From contig NZ_JAFWOM010000088.1 of NCBI RefSeq assembly GCF_017545445.1, positions 1 through 43,034 of the forward strand: a DNA stretch of 43,034 bases, read 5' to 3'. The first letter of the stretch is position 1; each line of letters begins with the position of its first letter. Under the pieces are notes generated by a model. It worked only from the letters and a program-made list of their open reading frames with translations, searched no databases and was not told the DNA's origin. This DNA is from Fibrobacter sp. Lineage in GTDB: Bacteria > Fibrobacterota > Fibrobacteria > Fibrobacterales > Fibrobacteraceae. Of this stretch, positions 15,187-23,397 are shown in pieces. The translations under genes and the position numbers were made by a program.

Positions 15187-15741
15187 ATGAAGTTGCATTC
15201 AGCATCTTTATTCGGGGCAATAGCCCTTTCCTGTTCATTGCTTTGCGCCTGCGGTAGCAAGGAAGAACAACCGGCACCGCAACCAGAAGCCAAGCCTGTT
15301 GCGGAAAAACCGGCACCGGTCGAAGCCGCCCCCGTTCAAGATGAACCGGACTTGGTTCCCATCCAATCCCTTAACGAACCCGAAGAAAAGCCAGCACCGG
15401 CTCCAGCTCCAGCGGCAAAATTCGCTCCGTCACATTCTAGCGTCGAACAGGAATCTTCAGGACCGTACGTCATTCAAGTGAGCATCCAGCCGACGAGAAA
15501 AGCGGCCAACAGCGTCGTGAGCAAGCTCTCTGATCAGGGCATCAAGGCATACGTCGCCGAAGTCGAAAATCCGGGCGAACTCGAAGGCACGTTCTACCGT
15601 GTGCGCGTCGGGTACTTTTCCTCGATTGCAAACGCCCAGCAGTTCGGCAAGGAAGTGCTCGCCCCGCAAGGTTACGCAGGCTGGGTTGACAACCGCAAGA
15701 ACGACCGTATCGGCAAGCCCGGCATGAGCGAAGATATGTAA
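15187..15741 (+). CDS. SPOR-domain lipoprotein
   Basis: A 184-residue lipoprotein. The signal peptide ends in LLCAC (Cys at about residue 22), followed by a Pro/Ala/Glu-rich linker to about residue 95 and a C-terminal SPOR domain of about 75 residues (SGPYVIQVSIQPTRKAANSV ... YRVRVGYFSSIANAQQFG). SPOR domains bind denuded glycan strands of septal peptidoglycan, so a role in cell division or wall remodelling is likely. The ATG at 15187 has GGAG eight bases upstream; an in-frame ATG 15 bases earlier lacks one. It is a single gene with its own promoter and a clear terminator. Confidence 0.88.
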   Translation: MKLHSASLFGAIALSCSLLCACGSKEEQPAPQPEAKPVAEKPAPVEAAPVQDEPDLVPIQSLNEPEEKPAPAPAPAAKFAPSHSSVEQESSGPYVIQVSIQPTRKAANSVVSKLSDQGIKAYVAEVENPGELEGTFYRVRVGYFSSIANAQQFGKEVLAPQGYAGWVDNRKNDRIGKPGMSEDM

Positions 15742-15769
15742 TTTTTAACAAAAGCAACGAACTGACAAA

Positions 15770-15797
15770 GGCCCCGCGATTGCGGAGCCTTTTTTTT
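15770..15797 (+). terminator. rho-independent terminator of the SPOR lipoprotein gene
   Basis: GGCCCCGC and GCGGAGCC form an 8-base stem with one mismatch around GATT, followed by eight T. It begins 28 bases after the stop codon. Confidence 0.8.
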
Positions 15798-15804
15798 GCA
15801 TAAT

Positions 15805-15867
15805 CACCAACTAACAACTATTGACCAATGACTATTGACTAATGACCAATAACAAACGACCAATAAC
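15805..15867. repeat. GT-heptamer array, 9 units (complement orientation)
   Basis: Nine consecutive 7-base units each end in AC on the plus strand (CACCAAC, TAACAAC, TATTGAC, CAATGAC and so on), i.e. each begins GT on the minus strand. It fills the gap between the convergent SPOR and lipoprotein genes. Confidence 0.78.
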
Positions 15868-15880
15868 TAAAACAAACTTA

Positions 15881-16315
15881 TCACTTGCCGCCGTTGGCTT
15901 TATAAAGCGAATCTAAAGTTCCGTTTTTTTCCAACTGATACAAGTAATTGCAGATATACTCATTATTCTCTCGAATTTCATCTCTACTATCAAGTCGAAC
16001 ATATCGTTCAATCACCACATTGCCATCGCACTCATAGTGATTCAATGCATCGCCCCATTCAGCTTTTAGCGCAGTACACTTTCTTTCGGCATCGGCAGAA
16101 TTTGCAAATGTATATTTCCTGACAACCGAAGAATATTCTCCATCATCAAAATGATGAGTAGCGATATTCTCTTCAGAAGTACCTTTATACGAATAAAACA
16201 GCTTAGCGGTATCATCCGTAAAGTTTGTATAGCACTCCAAATCACTACTGTTGTCATCAGACGAGCACGCGGCCATGGCGAGCAGAATTGCAGAAGCAAG
16301 AATAAGTTTTTTCAT
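15881..16315 (-). CDS. small four-cysteine lipoprotein, paralogue 1
   Basis: A 144-residue lipoprotein with signal MKKLILASAILLAMAACSSD; the lipobox Cys is residue 17. The mature part has a short Ser/Asp-rich linker and a domain with four cysteines (in LECYTN, ERKCTALK, YECDGN and EYICNYL). This spacing is shared by the four genes upstream on the same strand. The even Cys number in an exported protein suggests two disulfides. The stop is reached at 15881, next to the heptamer array. No known family was recognised; function unknown. Confidence 0.8.
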   Translation of the reverse strand: MKKLILASAILLAMAACSSDDNSSDLECYTNFTDDTAKLFYSYKGTSEENIATHHFDDGEYSSVVRKYTFANSADAERKCTALKAEWGDALNHYECDGNVVIERYVRLDSRDEIRENNEYICNYLYQLEKNGTLDSLYKANGGK

Positions 16316-16342
16316 ATCGATCTTTTTCTTCTAAATTAAATC

Positions 16343-17224
16343 TTAAAACATGTCATCATACGAACGTTGAAGTTCACCGCTTTCATAAGCATCTTGAATG
16401 TTAGCGCAATATTTTCTTCCGGACTTTTCAGCGGATTCGATTGATTCCGTTCCATCCTCTATCATTTCTGTCATAACCATATTACCTGAACAAGACACGG
16501 ACATTGTGCCTAAGGGGAAATCCTCAGCATCTCTTTTTACCTCTTTACATTCTGTACTTGCAATAGATTCATTCGGATATGTCGCTTTAGAAGTAACTAC
16601 AGATGTAGTTCCACGCAAGGACATCGTCGTTTCAGTCGTAAAATCTTTGTACACAAACAATACGGTAACAGAATTACCGGAGCGACTAACATCACATTTG
16701 AACTCGGCGTTAGACCCATTGTTTTCTTTCGTTGAAGAATTATTCTTTCCTGTCGAAGAACCATATCGCGTCTCAAATTGACGGCACAAATCCCTAAAGT
16801 CGGTTTCATGTTCCCTCAAGGAGCCTTCATCTATTTCGCTGATATAAATTCTATTGCCAGAACAGGTCACTTGATACGAACCATCTTTCCAATGAGTCGC
16901 TTCTTCCTTCTGGTCTTCGCATTCGCCGTTCGCATCAGAAGAACTTGCATACCAATATTCCGACGAAATCGTCTTGTACCTGCCACCACCGTCAATGACT
17001 GTTGACGTATAGGTAGCCTCGCCTTCCAAGGCCATGCTAACTGTCACAGAATTAGCGGTCGTCGTCACGTTGCAGTATGTCTGCCCTGCATCGGAAATTA
17101 CGTCCTGTTTACCGTTATTGTTCGAGTTATTGTTCGAAGAATTAGCGCTGCTGCTATCGTCACAAGCCACGAGGCCAAACGAAGCAGCAAACAAAGTTGT
17201 AAAGAACAAATGCTTAAAATTCAT
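16343..17224 (-). CDS. lipoprotein with two tandem four-cysteine domains, paralogue 2
   Basis: A 293-residue lipoprotein (MNFKHLFFTTLFAASFGLVACDD, lipobox LVAC). Two copies of the array domain follow. The first runs from about residue 50 to 155 (TYCNVTTTANSVTV ... CSGNRIYISEIDEGS ... DLCRQFETRYG) and the second from about 175 to 285 (FKCDVSRSGNSVTVLFVYKD ... CSGNMVMTEMIEDG ... KYCANIQDAYESGEL). They are joined by an Asn/Ser/Thr-rich linker. Each copy keeps four cysteines. The doubled domain suggests internal duplication of the single-domain relatives next to it. Function unknown. Confidence 0.82.
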   Translation of the reverse strand: MNFKHLFFTTLFAASFGLVACDDSSSANSSNNNSNNNGKQDVISDAGQTYCNVTTTANSVTVSMALEGEATYTSTVIDGGGRYKTISSEYWYASSSDANGECEDQKEEATHWKDGSYQVTCSGNRIYISEIDEGSLREHETDFRDLCRQFETRYGSSTGKNNSSTKENNGSNAEFKCDVSRSGNSVTVLFVYKDFTTETTMSLRGTTSVVTSKATYPNESIASTECKEVKRDAEDFPLGTMSVSCSGNMVMTEMIEDGTESIESAEKSGRKYCANIQDAYESGELQRSYDDMF

Positions 17225-17247
17225 AGTCTCTCCTTAAAAAATTTCAA

Positions 17248-17742
17248 TCACATCCATTTTTGATAATTACGGCAATATGCCTTATATTCTATCTCATAAT
17301 CATCTAAATTTTTTGTAGGATGAATTGCGTGAACCACAATGCGATCATCCGTACGAACCAAGTTTAGAATTCGAAAATCAACATCATCGGCATACGATGT
17401 CACAATGTCATATTGAAAATCGGCTTCTTCCGAATTTATATACAAGCATTCATTGAAAAATTCGGCCCCCAATCCTTTTGGAAAAAAATAAAATAAACAG
17501 GATTCTCGACCGGCAAGGCTCGATTGTACGAGCACCAAGCTATCATTTCTCAATACGTTGCATCTTGTTACATCAAGCCAATTAGAAAGATCATCCGAAT
17601 GTTGCGAATAGGACCATTGCAAAACATCGGTGTTTAGCGCGCCCCCGTTGTCTTCATTTGAGCTACCTGTGGAATCAGAACAGGCGACCAATCCAGACGA
17701 GACTGCAAGCGCAGCCACGGAAAACAAAAATTTCAAATTCAT
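17248..17742 (-). CDS. lipoprotein, divergent member of the four-cysteine array, paralogue 3
   Basis: A 164-residue lipoprotein whose signal (MNLKFLFSVAALAVSSGLVACSD) resembles that of the preceding gene. A Ser/Gly/Asn-rich linker leads into a domain that again has four cysteines (TRCNVLRNDSLVLV, RESCLFYF, FNECLYIN and YKAYCRNYQ). Sequence similarity to the neighbours is weak outside this pattern, so it is the most diverged member. Function unknown. Confidence 0.78.
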   Translation of the reverse strand: MNLKFLFSVAALAVSSGLVACSDSTGSSNEDNGGALNTDVLQWSYSQHSDDLSNWLDVTRCNVLRNDSLVLVQSSLAGRESCLFYFFPKGLGAEFFNECLYINSEEADFQYDIVTSYADDVDFRILNLVRTDDRIVVHAIHPTKNLDDYEIEYKAYCRNYQKWM

Positions 17743-17816
17743 AACTCTCCTCTCAAGTCAATTTCAAGCTAACATAGGGAATTTAATAAAAAACAACGGG
17801 TCGTGGGAAAATGATA

Positions 17817-18257
17817 CTACTCGCCGTAGTTTTTTTGATACTCCTTTTCCTTTGTGCCATTTTCTACACTTTCATAAAAATCTGAACATCTTTTTTCATA
17901 ATTTTTTTCAGCCACATCCAAATTCGTCTCTTCATAAATGTAGGAGAATTCCACCGTTCTTCCATGACATTCTAGAGAATCCGCAAGCGGAAAATCTTTC
18001 ATGAGTTCACATTCTTTTTGCGCATAAGATTCTTTCGGGAATGTTTTTTTGTTTGTCACAGTCATAAAATCATCACCCGAAACAAGAGTCACAATTTCTT
18101 GGGCACGCTCATCTTTGTACGATGCATCGATTTCTACCGAATTTCCTTTGCGAGAAACATTGCAACTGTATTCATTACCATTACCGCCCGTCGAATCACT
18201 ATCAGAGCATGCGGTCATGGCTAGCAACACCGCAGATGAAAGAATAAGTTTTTTCAT
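17817..18257 (-). CDS. small four-cysteine lipoprotein, paralogue 4
   Basis: A 146-residue lipoprotein, signal MKKLILSSAVLLAMTACSDS. The domain reads YSCNVSRKGNSVEIDASYKD at its start, TNKKTFPKESYAQKECELMK in the middle and LECHGRTVEFSYIYEE near the end, with the last Cys in EKRCSDFYESVENGT. It is close in sequence to the next gene (18285-18740), so the pair is a recent duplication. Function unknown. Confidence 0.82.
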   Translation of the reverse strand: MKKLILSSAVLLAMTACSDSDSTGGNGNEYSCNVSRKGNSVEIDASYKDERAQEIVTLVSGDDFMTVTNKKTFPKESYAQKECELMKDFPLADSLECHGRTVEFSYIYEETNLDVAEKNYEKRCSDFYESVENGTKEKEYQKNYGE

Positions 18258-18284
18258 ACAAGTTGTCCTTATTAAAGAATTATC

Positions 18285-18740
18285 TTAGCGACCAAAGGCT
18301 TCATCATATCCTTCCGCTAGCGTACCATTCTCATATTGTTCATCGTACCTAGCGCAACGCCTTTTATAATAATCTTCATAATAATCCATATTGTCGTCTT
18401 CAGCAAACTCACCCACTTGAACCGATTTTCCGTGACATTCAATATCCTTATAATAATCATCGTCTTTCTCGTCCTGACACTCGTCTTGTGCATAAGCTTC
18501 GGTCGGGAATGTCCGTTTGACCGTATAATACGGGTTATCGCCATGCGAGTCAAAAGTTACCGTTCTAAGTTCTTCATAAGCCTTATACTTTAGATCCATG
18601 GCAACAGTATTAGCGTTTCGAGAGACATTGCAACTATACTCAGTACCGTTACCGCTCGTCGAATCACTATTCGTCGAATCACTATCAGAGCATGCAGTCA
18701 TGGCTAGCAACACCGCAGATGCGAGAATAAGTTTTTTCAT
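18285..18740 (-). CDS. small four-cysteine lipoprotein, paralogue 5
   Basis: A 151-residue lipoprotein, signal MKKLILASAVLLAMTACSDS, then a linker with a repeated Asp-Ser-Thr block. The domain (YSCNVSRNANTVAMDLKYK, VKRTFPTEAYAQDECQDEKD, IECHGKSVQVGEF, YKRRCARYDEQYENGTL) has the same four cysteines and the same KKTFP.E.YAQ.EC core as its neighbour. It is the first gene of the five-gene same-strand run; the short gaps suggest co-expression. Function unknown. Confidence 0.82.
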   Translation of the reverse strand: MKKLILASAVLLAMTACSDSDSTNSDSTSGNGTEYSCNVSRNANTVAMDLKYKAYEELRTVTFDSHGDNPYYTVKRTFPTEAYAQDECQDEKDDDYYKDIECHGKSVQVGEFAEDDNMDYYEDYYKRRCARYDEQYENGTLAEGYDEAFGR

Positions 18741-18955
18741 ATAAATACTTCCCTTACTATTTTATTATTGAAAAAATACAAAAAAAAGACACAAAAGAAC
18801 AACTTAAAGCAAAATTCCAGCCAAAAGCACAACCTTAATGCCTACATTGAAAAAAAATGGCACGCCGCCACCGCCAAAAAAAACGTATCGGTAAAAAAAA
18901 GGCTCGTGAAGGTGCAGTCAAAGCAACCCTTGCCCTAAATTCTATATTTGGGGGT

Positions 18956-20278
18956 ATGCCTACTAAAAAGCCCAAAGTATTTGTCGTGCATCTCGGATGC
19001 GCAAAAAACCAGGTCGATGCGGAAAACCTCGTCGGCGAAATGCTCCACGCGGGATTTGTCACTTGCGATACCGCCGGGAAAGCGGACTACATTCTCGTGA
19101 ACACGTGCGGGTTCATCGAAGCCGCGAAGGAAGAGTCCATCAACGCGATTCTCGCACAGGCGAAAGCGAAAAAGGCGAAGCAGAAGCTGATTGTTTCGGG
19201 CTGCCTGAGCGGTCGCTACGGCGAAGAGCTGATGAAGGAACTGCCCGAAGTGGATTACTGGGTCGGCACATATAAGCCGGGCGAGCTTTTGAAGAAGATG
19301 GGCATTGTTGCCCCGCAAGGCTGCGAAGCCGAGAACCTCGCCCGCATGAACTTGGGCGGTTTCCCGCACCACGCTTATCTGAAAATTGCGGAAGGTTGCA
19401 ACCGCCGTTGCGCATATTGCGCCATTCCGCTGATTCGCGGAAAGCAGGATTCGCGGTCCATCGAAGATATCGTGGCCGAAGCGAAAGACCTCGAAGCGCA
19501 GGGAGTCAAGGAAATTACTTTGATTGCCCAAGACACGACTTACTTTGGACGTGAAAAGGGCAAGAAAGGCGGTACGCTTACGCAACTTTTGCGAGCACTC
19601 CTCGACAATACGAGCATCCCGTGGATACGCATGCTCTACTGGTACCCGATGTTCGTGGATGACGAACTGTTGGACTTGATGGCGAACGAACCGCGTCTCG
19701 TGAAGTACGTCGATATGCCTATCCAGCACGCCAGCGACAAGATGCTGAAGCTCATGAAGCGCAATTACCGCAAAAAGGAACTTGTCGAACTGTTACACAA
19801 GATCCGCGAACGCATTCCGGGCGTGACACTCCGCAGTACGGTGCTCGTCGGGTTCCCCGGCGAAACGCACGAGGACTTCGAAGAGCTGATGGAACTGCTG
19901 CAGGACGTGCAGTTTGACCATCTGGGCGGATTCGTGTTCAGCCCCGAAGAAGGCACGCCGGTAATGGAAATGGATTTGCCCGCCGTTGACGAAAGCGATG
20001 CCCGCGCAAGACTCGAAGCGGTCACGGACTTCCAGGAAGAACTTGCTGCCGAATACGCCGAGAACATGATCGGAAAGACGGTCCGTATCATCATCGACCA
20101 GGTTGCCGAAGAGAGCGAATACCATTTTTACGGTCGCACGGAAGGCAACTCGATGGAAAACGACGACATCGTGAAGGTCGTCGAAGGCGACGGCGACGTA
20201 GGAGAATTCCACAACGCACTCGTAGTCGATGCCGAACCGCACGAGTTAATCGTTAAATTAGTAGACAGTAGGAAGTAG
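18956..20278 (+). CDS. rimO: ribosomal protein S12 methylthiotransferase
   Basis: A 440-residue radical-SAM enzyme that methylthiolates an aspartate of ribosomal protein S12. The N-terminal UPF0004 domain carries cysteines for the second iron-sulfur cluster (HLGCAKNQVDAE, NTCGFIEAAK, VSGCLSGRY). The radical-SAM CNRRCAYC motif is at about residue 150, and a C-terminal TRAM domain ends the protein. HLGCAKN and the family's IDMPIQH-like VDMPIQHAS favour RimO over MiaB. I chose the ATG at 18956, with GGGGG just before it, which gives the usual length; an ATG at 18857 would add 33 basic residues. The last codons and the stop (TAG at 20276-20278) come from a heptamer repeat array. Confidence 0.93.
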   Translation: MPTKKPKVFVVHLGCAKNQVDAENLVGEMLHAGFVTCDTAGKADYILVNTCGFIEAAKEESINAILAQAKAKKAKQKLIVSGCLSGRYGEELMKELPEVDYWVGTYKPGELLKKMGIVAPQGCEAENLARMNLGGFPHHAYLKIAEGCNRRCAYCAIPLIRGKQDSRSIEDIVAEAKDLEAQGVKEITLIAQDTTYFGREKGKKGGTLTQLLRALLDNTSIPWIRMLYWYPMFVDDELLDLMANEPRLVKYVDMPIQHASDKMLKLMKRNYRKKELVELLHKIRERIPGVTLRSTVLVGFPGETHEDFEELMELLQDVQFDHLGGFVFSPEEGTPVMEMDLPAVDESDARARLEAVTDFQEELAAEYAENMIGKTVRIIIDQVAEESEYHFYGRTEGNSMENDDIVKVVEGDGDVGEFHNALVVDAEPHELIVKLVDSRK

Positions 20279-20316
20279 GAAGTAGACAGTGATTAGTGAT
20301 TAGTGGTTAGTGGTTA
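20261..20316. repeat. GT-heptamer array at the end of rimO, 8 units
   Basis: Eight exact 7-base units: GTAGACA, GTAGGAA, GTAGGAA, GTAGACA, GTGATTA, GTGATTA, GTGGTTA, GTGGTTA. Both common unit types occur in a single array. The rimO stop lies inside the third unit. Confidence 0.85.
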
Positions 20317-20348
20317 GGAATTGCCAAACAACGTTCTTATCGCAATCC

Positions 20349-20376
20349 TGTTTACTAACCACTGTTTACTAGCCAC
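20349..20376. repeat. GT-heptamer array, 4 units, inverted relative to 20261
   Basis: Units TGTTTAC, TAACCAC, TGTTTAC, TAGCCAC are the complement orientation of the preceding array. AGTGGTTAGT there and ACTAACCACT here could pair over 10 bp, so the two arrays may form a 3' hairpin between rimO and the tRNA. Confidence 0.7.
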
Positions 20377-20421
20377 TTCTCTCGTCTAATTTACTATATT
20401 ATACCCGCTTAAAAAGCATAC

Positions 20422-20493
20422 GCCCGTGTATCACAATGGATAGTGTCCTTCCCTCCGAAGGAAGGTATTCCGGTTCGATTCCGGACATGGGTA
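20422..20493 (+). tRNA. tRNA-Arg, anticodon CCG
   Basis: A complete cloverleaf: acceptor GCCCGTG/CATGGGT, D-arm around TCAC...GTG, anticodon stem CTTCC/GGAAG enclosing CTCCGAA with anticodon CCG at 20455-20457, and T-arm TCCGG-TTCGATT-CCGGA. The discriminator base is A at 20493 and no CCA is encoded. It reads the CGG codon. Confidence 0.93.
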
Positions 20494-20506
20494 TTAAAAA
20501 TTCAAA

Positions 20507-21427
20507 TTACTGAATCTTAGTGATTTTAGCTTTGATGCTCCCGAGCTTGATTTCGCACTGCATCAACACTGGGATTCGCTTTTCGTCATCCGTAAGCCAG
20601 ATGAAAATGCGACCGCTGGAATTGAAAATTCCATCACCATCGAGAACAGGTTCCACCTTAATCGTGTTAAACGTTCCCAAATCCGTTTCTATAGATTCGC
20701 GACCGTGGACAATCACCTTCAATTCGTAACGCTTTTTGCCACTCACCGCAGAGAACCGCGAGGTTTCGCCAACCTTGAGCGGGAGTGAACGCACCAAATA
20801 GAACGCCGACATGATGCTGTGTTCCATTCCGTCTATCGTCACGGAGGTATCGGCAGAACGCTTGACCGTGTGCTTGACCGGGTCCTTGAATACCGAATCC
20901 GAAAGGACTGCTTTTTTGCCGTCGCGGTCAAAGCGGATAAGCGACTTGTTGTGGAACTTGCCTTCGTGGAGGGACTTGCGGAAGACATCCGTCATGAGGC
21001 CCTTGTTGCGGACAAGCGTATAAACGGTATCGTTTACCGGATAGAACTTGTTGATGGTCTTGTTAGCGGTCGCAAAAGTCAAGAATTCCGTCTTGCCATC
21101 TTTGCGGGGCTTGACTTCGAGCGAGGCGTAACCGGCAGTGACAAAACCCCAACGGAGTTCATAATCGAGGCGTTCGCCCTTCATCCACGGAGTGGCGACT
21201 TCGGGGAGCGTCTGCCATTTGGGAAGCGAAACACTTGAGGAAGAAACAACAGAACTAGAAGACAATGCTGACTCACTTGAAGACTGCGGCACATCCGGTT
21301 GCAAAGCTTGCGTTTGCGTAACAAGAGACTGTTCCGACGATGATAGCGGAGCAGTTTCCTCAGCAAATGAGACCGTCAGGAGCACAAGCTCGAACAATAA
21401 AACGTTTTTTAAAATGCGATAGAACAT
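20507..21427 (-). CDS. DUF3108-family exported protein
   Basis: A 306-residue protein with an N-terminal signal (ILKNVLLFELVLLTVSFAEE) and a Ser-rich linker to about residue 70, a linker type frequent in this organism's envelope proteins. The rest (GERLDYELRWGFVTAGYASLEV ... DLGTFNTIKVEPVLDGDGIF ... IFIWLTDDEKRIPVLMQCEI) matches the DUF3108 pattern, a beta-rich periplasmic domain of unknown role that may relate to outer-membrane or lipid handling. It lies alone, with its 3' end 14 bases from the tRNA-Arg gene on the opposite strand. Confidence 0.82.
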   Translation of the reverse strand: MFYRILKNVLLFELVLLTVSFAEETAPLSSSEQSLVTQTQALQPDVPQSSSESALSSSSVVSSSSVSLPKWQTLPEVATPWMKGERLDYELRWGFVTAGYASLEVKPRKDGKTEFLTFATANKTINKFYPVNDTVYTLVRNKGLMTDVFRKSLHEGKFHNKSLIRFDRDGKKAVLSDSVFKDPVKHTVKRSADTSVTIDGMEHSIMSAFYLVRSLPLKVGETSRFSAVSGKKRYELKVIVHGRESIETDLGTFNTIKVEPVLDGDGIFNSSGRIFIWLTDDEKRIPVLMQCEIKLGSIKAKITKIQ

Positions 21428-21486
21428 AAGCTCAATATGGGCTGAAATTTAAGATAACGACAATATACAAAAGAAAGAGGTTAAAA

Positions 21487-21521
21487 GTGGTTAGTGGCTA
21501 GTGGTTAGTGATTAGTAAACG
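21487..21521. repeat. GT-heptamer array, 5 units
   Basis: GTGGTTA, GTGGCTA, GTGGTTA, GTGATTA, GTAAACG in exact 7-base period, in the gap between the DUF3108 gene and the Ser-rich lipoprotein gene. Confidence 0.78.
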
Positions 21522-21571
21522 AAAGAAAGTGATGAAAATCGAATTTCAATAGATGAGACGACAAAATCACA

Positions 21572-22732
21572 TTACTGTTTCGTTGCTTTAAACTTCGTCG
21601 TGACAGCGAGTGAATCCTGCCTGCCAAACTGATCGGTGTAAACCAGAGTCCACGTAATGGTCGTATCGTTTTTCAAAGTTTGAGCACTGGCATTGTACAA
21701 ATTCACTTTCTGTTTATCCACATAAGCAAAAGGATATCGATCGTGAACTTGATCGATACAAGCATTCATAACAAAAATTGTTTGTGATGAGCTGAAGGGG
21801 AACGGATAATAACTGGACGATGATTGAGGAATCGTGGGACTACTTTTGAAAGACATTCCTTCAGGAAGACCCTTCGCTTGGAGCTGGTAGTTGCTGAAAA
21901 TTTGACCGCTAAGATAGTCTTCTGTTTTATAGTCCAACTGTGCAAAGGCGGCACGGAAAGCGACAGAATCCAACGCCGGGATATCATATACAGGCATCGC
22001 GTCCGTTATTTTATTCGGACCGTAGTTGATAAATAGCGTTTTTTCGGTAATCCTTGCAGGATTGTATTTTGATGCAGAGTAACACCTAGTGCAATCATTT
22101 TTCGTATAACATACCAGTTGAGTAGAACCGATGTAACAAAGGCCTTTTAAAGTACAATCTCCATCGAGGGCAAAAGTCACCGTGTCAAAGACTCCGCTTT
22201 TCATCATAGGACTAACAAAGCTGACGCGGTCATATTCCCCATTAGCATTGAGATTGATGTAGTGAACGTCGGCTGGCAACGGAACTTCTCCGTCAGAAAG
22301 AGATTCATTACCAATAAATTGAACTTCACTGCCCGCAATATAGCCCTGGCTTGAAGCACTTGTGGTGACATCAAAAACTTGATATTTAAGTTCAGAACCG
22401 TTCTCTACCACGGAGGACGCGGACACAGATCCACTAGAGACAGAAGATGACGACGATAGAGGTATTCCACTGGAGAGAGAAGTTCCATTGGAGAGAGGCT
22501 TGTCGGGACTACCGCTAGAAAGAATTTCGTCGGAGCCGTCGCTTGAAAGATTCTCGCCAGTTGAAGAATCATTATGTTCAGAACCACTATCAGAAGAGGT
22601 TCCCCGCAAATTTTCTGCATCACTTGATGAAAGGTGGTTTTCGCCAGCAATCGGCATAACCGGATCGTTCGAATCGCTCGAACATGATAACAGCACCATC
22701 AGCGGAATAACACAAGACAGTTTTTTCACCAT
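21572..22732 (-). CDS. Ser-rich linker lipoprotein, uncharacterised
   Basis: A 386-residue lipoprotein: signal MVKKLSCVIPLMVLLSCSSD (lipobox LLSC), a long Ser/Asp/Gly linker to about residue 120, then a domain with KNDCTRCYSASKYN and a second short Ser-rich insertion near residue 315. The end (NDTTITWTLVYTDQFGRQDS) looks like a beta-sandwich. Serine-rich linkers of this style join modules in Fibrobacter cell-surface proteins. No catalytic signature was seen. The ATG at 22732 has a perfect AGGAGG five bases upstream; a TTG further up in frame is not needed. Confidence 0.82.
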   Translation of the reverse strand: MVKKLSCVIPLMVLLSCSSDSNDPVMPIAGENHLSSSDAENLRGTSSDSGSEHNDSSTGENLSSDGSDEILSSGSPDKPLSNGTSLSSGIPLSSSSSVSSGSVSASSVVENGSELKYQVFDVTTSASSQGYIAGSEVQFIGNESLSDGEVPLPADVHYINLNANGEYDRVSFVSPMMKSGVFDTVTFALDGDCTLKGLCYIGSTQLVCYTKNDCTRCYSASKYNPARITEKTLFINYGPNKITDAMPVYDIPALDSVAFRAAFAQLDYKTEDYLSGQIFSNYQLQAKGLPEGMSFKSSPTIPQSSSSYYPFPFSSSQTIFVMNACIDQVHDRYPFAYVDKQKVNLYNASAQTLKNDTTITWTLVYTDQFGRQDSLAVTTKFKATKQ

Positions 22733-22841
22733 TTTTCCTCCTAACAAGATTATTTTTCGTTGTTGACTTTAATTAGCCGTATTTTATTTGGCCGCAAACA
22801 ACCCTCTTCCAATAGATTCAATATACATTTTATTTAATACG

Positions 22842-22867
22842 AAAAAACGCTGGCGGAAATGCCAGCG
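22842..22867 (-). terminator. rho-independent terminator after purE
   Basis: On the minus strand CGCTGGC and GCCAGCG form a perfect 7-bp stem around ATTTCC, followed by six T. It lies 40 bases after the purE stop and ends the pur unit. Confidence 0.82.
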
Positions 22868-22906
22868 AACTTTATATTGAGCGAAACGCCATTATTTTTC
22901 TTTCGT

Positions 22907-23383
22907 CTAATCTATGTCCCCAAGGCCCTTGCGGTAAGCGACGAGCTTTTCGCGCACGCTTGCGTCAGAGAGGGCGACGATGTGGGCGGCGAGGTAACCG
23001 GCGTTCTTGCCGTTGCCAATGCCGACCGTGGCCACCGGGATTCCCGGGGGCATCTGCACAATGGAGTGCAGGGCATCGACGCCGTTGAGCGGGCCGCCGG
23101 CGCAGGGCAAGCCGATAACGGGAAGGATGGTGTGCCCTGCGAGCACGCCCGGGAGGGCTGCAGCGAGGCCTGCGACACCGATGAGGACCTGGAGGCCTCG
23201 CCCGGCGGCTTCGCGAGCATACTTCGCGGTGGCGTTCGGGGTGCGGTGCGCGGAGAGAATGTTGAATTCCCACACGATGCCGAAGCTGTCGAGCACCGCG
23301 GTGATTTTATCTACAGTTTCCTGGTCGGACTTGCTACCGGCAACGATACCGACCTTAGCATTCGGAACTTCATTAATCTGCAT
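22907..23383 (-). CDS. purE: N5-carboxyaminoimidazole ribonucleotide mutase
   Basis: A 158-residue enzyme of purine synthesis that forms 4-carboxyaminoimidazole ribonucleotide. Motifs are VGIVAGSKSDQETV, FNILSAHRTPNATAKYA (with the active-site His), the loop VAGLAAALPGVLAG, and PVIGLPCAGGPLNGVDALHS. I chose the ATG at 23383 with AAGGA seven bases upstream; the TTG two codons earlier is less likely. It is the last gene of a unit that starts with purD, with a small lipoprotein gene between them. A terminator follows. Confidence 0.94.
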   Translation of the reverse strand: MQINEVPNAKVGIVAGSKSDQETVDKITAVLDSFGIVWEFNILSAHRTPNATAKYAREAAGRGLQVLIGVAGLAAALPGVLAGHTILPVIGLPCAGGPLNGVDALHSIVQMPPGIPVATVGIGNGKNAGYLAAHIVALSDASVREKLVAYRKGLGDID

Positions 23384-23397
23384 TTTCAATTCCTTTT

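Noticed and set aside
18857..18955. N-terminal extension of RimO
   Set aside because: The 33 basic residues are not in the family and the upstream ATG lacks a ribosome site; the ATG at 18956 gives the standard length.
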